A stretch of 64,000 nt of DNA from Sphingobacterium sp. UBA5670 (lineage in GTDB: Bacteria; Bacteroidota; Bacteroidia; Sphingobacteriales; Sphingobacteriaceae): positions 4,835 through 68,834 of the forward strand of contig NZ_DIIM01000021.1 of assembly GCF_002420705.1 (NCBI RefSeq). The letters are read 5' to 3'. Under the pieces are notes generated by a model. That model saw only the letters and a program-made list of their open reading frames with translations. It had not been told where the DNA came from and searched no databases. Every line of letters begins with the position of its first letter. Position 1 is the first letter of the stretch. A program made the position numbers and the translations under genes. This document shows, piece by piece, positions 61,783-64,000 of the stretch.

Positions 61783-63972
61783 ATGTCGAACCTAAGATTC
61801 AAAGCAGTAGAAGCAGCAGGCTCACGCCAAATCGCTTCATTTGAAAAAGTTGAAACGAAAAAAGCAACTGACATCTACGGAAAGAATGTTTTTTCCGTTA
61901 ACAAAATGAAAGACTACCTTCCTAAAAATTCATACAAGGAGTTAGTTGCATCCATTGAAGAAGGACAGATTATTTCAAGAGATTTAGCTGAACATATTTC
62001 TCAAGCGATGAAAACTTGGGCGCTTAATCACGGTGTTTCTCACTATACGCACTGGTTTCAACCTTTAACAGGTTCGACTGCTGAAAAACACGATGCCTTT
62101 TTTGAACCAGATGAAAACGGCGAAGCAATTGAAAAATTTACAGCTGACGCATTAGTACAGCAAGAACCCGATGCATCTTCTTTCCCTAACGGTGGTATCC
62201 GTAATACTTTCGAAGCTAGAGGGTATACAGCTTGGGATCCTTCCTCCCCTGCTTTTATTTATGAGACAGGCGCTGGTAAAACATTATGTATCCCTACCGT
62301 TTTTGTTTCCTACACGGGAGAATCTTTAGATTATAAAGCACCTTTATTGAAAGCAATCAATGCGGTAGATAAAGCTGCAACAGATGTCGCTCAATATTTT
62401 GATAAATCAGTTACTAAAGTCAATGCTTCTCTAGGTATCGAACAGGAGTATTTCTTAGTTGACCTTTCTTTATATAATGCACGCCCAGATCTTCAATTGA
62501 CTGGCCGTACGTTATTTGGTCACATGTCTGCTAAAGGCCAACAGTTGGAAGACCACTATTTCGGTGCTATTCCAGAGCGCGTATTAGCTTACATGGTGGA
62601 CTTGGAAAATGAAGCTTTAAAATTAGGCATCCCTTTAAAAACCCGTCACAACGAAGTTGCGCCTTCTCAATTTGAATGTGCTCCAATGTATGAAGAAATC
62701 AACTTAGCCATCGATCATAACCAATTGTTGATGAACGTTATGGAACAAGTTGCTTTAAGACATAACTTCAAAGTATTGCTGCATGAAAAACCATATTCTG
62801 GTGTTAACGGATCCGGTAAACACAACAACTGGTCTTTAATCACAAATACTGGTGTTAATCTATTGTCTCCGGGTAAAACCCCTAAAAACAATTTGATGTT
62901 CTTGACTTTCTTTGTCAATACAATCAAAGCTGTTTATGAATACGCTGACTTGATGCGTGCTTCTATTGCCAGTGCAAGTAATGACCACCGCCTAGGTGCA
63001 AATGAAGCTCCGCCAGCAATTATTTCAATTTTCTTAGGTTCTCAATTAGACGAGTTATTAGAAGAGGTTGAATCTGCTCGTGTCGCTAAAAAAGTGAAAG
63101 CAGAAGCTAATTTATGGCATGGTATCCCTAAAGTTCCAGAATTAAAATTGGACAACACAGATCGTAACCGTACTTCACCTTTTGCTTTTACAGGTAATAA
63201 ATTTGAATTCCGTGCTGTTGGTTCTTCAGCCAACTCTGCTTTACCAATGACAGTGTTGAATGCCATCGTTGCAGCCCAATTGATCGAGTTCAAAACTGAA
63301 GTAGACAAACAAATCAAAAAAGGTACTAAAAAAGACCTTGCGATCTTAAATGTTGTCCGCAAATATATCAAAGATTCAAAAGCAATCCGTTTTGAAGGTA
63401 ATGGATATAGCGAAGAATGGGAAAAAGAAGCTGAAGCACGTGGTCTTTCTAACATCAAATCTACTCCTAAAGCATTAGATGTTTATGTAAAAGAAGAATC
63501 TTTAGCATTATTTGAATCACTTGGCATCTATACAAAACGTGAATCAGAAGCACGTCACGAGATCTTACTTGAAAACTTCTACAAAAAATTACAGATTGAA
63601 GCTCGTGTCATCGAAGAGATGGTTAACAACCAAATTGCCCCGGCATGTTTCATTTACCAAAATGAATTGATTGAGAATGTCAAAGGATTAAAAGACCTTG
63701 GTCTAGCTCAGGCAGCATTCAGCTCTCAATTAAACTTTGTGGAACGTATATCTACACACGTTAATACGATTTTGGAGCAAGCTGAGGCGATGCGTCAAGA
63801 ACGTAAAAAAGCAAATCAGATCGAAGATGTACGTGAAAGATCAATCGCTTACGATGAATCAGTTAAACCATATTTTGATGTCATTCGCTATCATGTCAAC
63901 AAATTAGAGAAGATTGTTGATGACAAAAAATGGCCTCTTCCAAAATTGAGAGAGATCTTATTCTTAAGCTAA
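61783..63972 (+). CDS. glnN: Glutamine synthetase type III (GlnN)
   Basis: ATP-dependent ammonium assimilation into glutamine. A 729-residue protein with the GSIII layout: the N-terminal extension (residues 1-90), HGVSHYTHWFQPLTGSTAEKHDAF, the metal-binding GIEQEYFLVD, RHNEVAPSQFE, the ATP-site GVNGSGKHNNWSL, NDHRLGANEAPPAI and RTSPFAFTGNKFEFRAVGSS, and a long C-terminal helical region. GSIII is the main form in many Bacteroidota and some cyanobacteria; its oligomer differs from GSI. It stands alone with its own promoter, so nitrogen control is likely, although no NtcA- or GlnR-type site was identified. Confidence 0.97.
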   Translation: MSNLRFKAVEAAGSRQIASFEKVETKKATDIYGKNVFSVNKMKDYLPKNSYKELVASIEEGQIISRDLAEHISQAMKTWALNHGVSHYTHWFQPLTGSTAEKHDAFFEPDENGEAIEKFTADALVQQEPDASSFPNGGIRNTFEARGYTAWDPSSPAFIYETGAGKTLCIPTVFVSYTGESLDYKAPLLKAINAVDKAATDVAQYFDKSVTKVNASLGIEQEYFLVDLSLYNARPDLQLTGRTLFGHMSAKGQQLEDHYFGAIPERVLAYMVDLENEALKLGIPLKTRHNEVAPSQFECAPMYEEINLAIDHNQLLMNVMEQVALRHNFKVLLHEKPYSGVNGSGKHNNWSLITNTGVNLLSPGKTPKNNLMFLTFFVNTIKAVYEYADLMRASIASASNDHRLGANEAPPAIISIFLGSQLDELLEEVESARVAKKVKAEANLWHGIPKVPELKLDNTDRNRTSPFAFTGNKFEFRAVGSSANSALPMTVLNAIVAAQLIEFKTEVDKQIKKGTKKDLAILNVVRKYIKDSKAIRFEGNGYSEEWEKEAEARGLSNIKSTPKALDVYVKEESLALFESLGIYTKRESEARHEILLENFYKKLQIEARVIEEMVNNQIAPACFIYQNELIENVKGLKDLGLAQAAFSSQLNFVERISTHVNTILEQAEAMRQERKKANQIEDVRERSIAYDESVKPYFDVIRYHVNKLEKIVDDKKWPLPKLREILFLS

Positions 63973-64000
63973 GATAACTTATAAAAAACAGAAAGAGCAT

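Noticed and set aside
1..64000. Prophage, insertion sequence, integrative element or conjugation genes
   Set aside because: No transposase, integrase, terminase, relaxase or phage structural motif was found in any frame that was read.

Overview
The window looks like chromosomal DNA of a Sphingobacteriaceae-type Bacteroidota, most likely a Sphingobacterium or close relative. The evidence is a SusC/SusD pair, type III glutamine synthetase, a DUF5690 transporter, many lipoproteins, near-absence of Shine-Dalgarno sites, and promoter-like TAnnTTTG / TTG elements with a 19-21 bp spacer. No prophage, insertion sequence, integrase or CRISPR array is visible. Most ORFs are dense, well-formed core or metabolic genes, and many convergent pairs share clean hairpin terminators.

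Layout. 1-4.6 kb: small stress and housekeeping genes on the minus strand (PepSY-like fragment, TspO-like membrane protein, SRPBCC protein, lipoprotein, GrpB, EamA transporter). 4.9-7.5 kb: a lone GH78 alpha-L-rhamnosidase. 7.67-13.7 kb: a seven-gene thiamine operon (thiS-thiC-tenI-like-thiE-thiG-thiH-thiF) behind a promoter and a TPP riboswitch. The riboswitch's P1 strand can alternatively pair with a segment that would otherwise hide the thiS start codon. 13.9-23.9 kb: an apparent envelope-polysaccharide locus. It holds a TPR/YaiO-type outer-membrane barrel, a fusion of a processive GT2 glycosyltransferase to an LTA-synthase/sulfatase-type transferase, a membrane-anchored HEAT-repeat protein, a lone receiver domain and a very large hybrid histidine kinase. 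24.1-27.4 kb: a DUF5690 transporter, a TIGR03364-type FAD oxidoreductase and a Cro/cupin regulator. 27.6-32.7 kb: GH16 lipoprotein, SnoaL-like lipoprotein, a quinone-detoxification-like trio (VOC dioxygenase, GNAT, esterase) and a Gfo/Idh/MocA oxidoreductase. 33-37 kb: cold-shock protein, DEAD-box helicase, cation/proton antiporter. 37.1-39.1 kb: a LytS/LytTR pair and an HMA-like small protein sharing a control region with direct repeats 21 bp apart.

39.2-47.8 kb is a lipid/propionate block: thiolase, acyl-CoA dehydrogenase, a hydratase/3-hydroxyacyl-CoA dehydrogenase fusion whose hydratase half looks catalytically degraded, then prpB-prpC-prpD for the methylcitrate cycle. Beta-oxidation of odd-chain acids or breakdown of branched acids would feed propionyl-CoA into it. 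48.2-53.0 kb: a solitary SusD/SusC pair. 53.3-55.3 kb: an rtcB-prfH ribosome-repair pair. 55.5-55.8 kb: a short, apparently complete transcription unit (perfect -7 element, nested long-range helices, intrinsic terminator) that I read as a candidate structured non-coding RNA. 55.8-57.1 kb: aspartyl protease with PDZ. 57.3-57.6 kb: two unusual arrays of 22-bp and 11-bp period. 57.8 kb: tRNA-Leu(CAA). The window ends with a SIMPL protein, an S9 peptidase and glutamine synthetase III.

The items most worth a second look are the candidate RNA at 55.5-55.77 kb, the GT2-LTA-synthase-like fusion locus with its own phosphorelay, the two-state TPP switch geometry, the 22/11-bp phased repeats, and the degraded hydratase domain. 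All domain calls come from reading motifs and sequence, without database searches.
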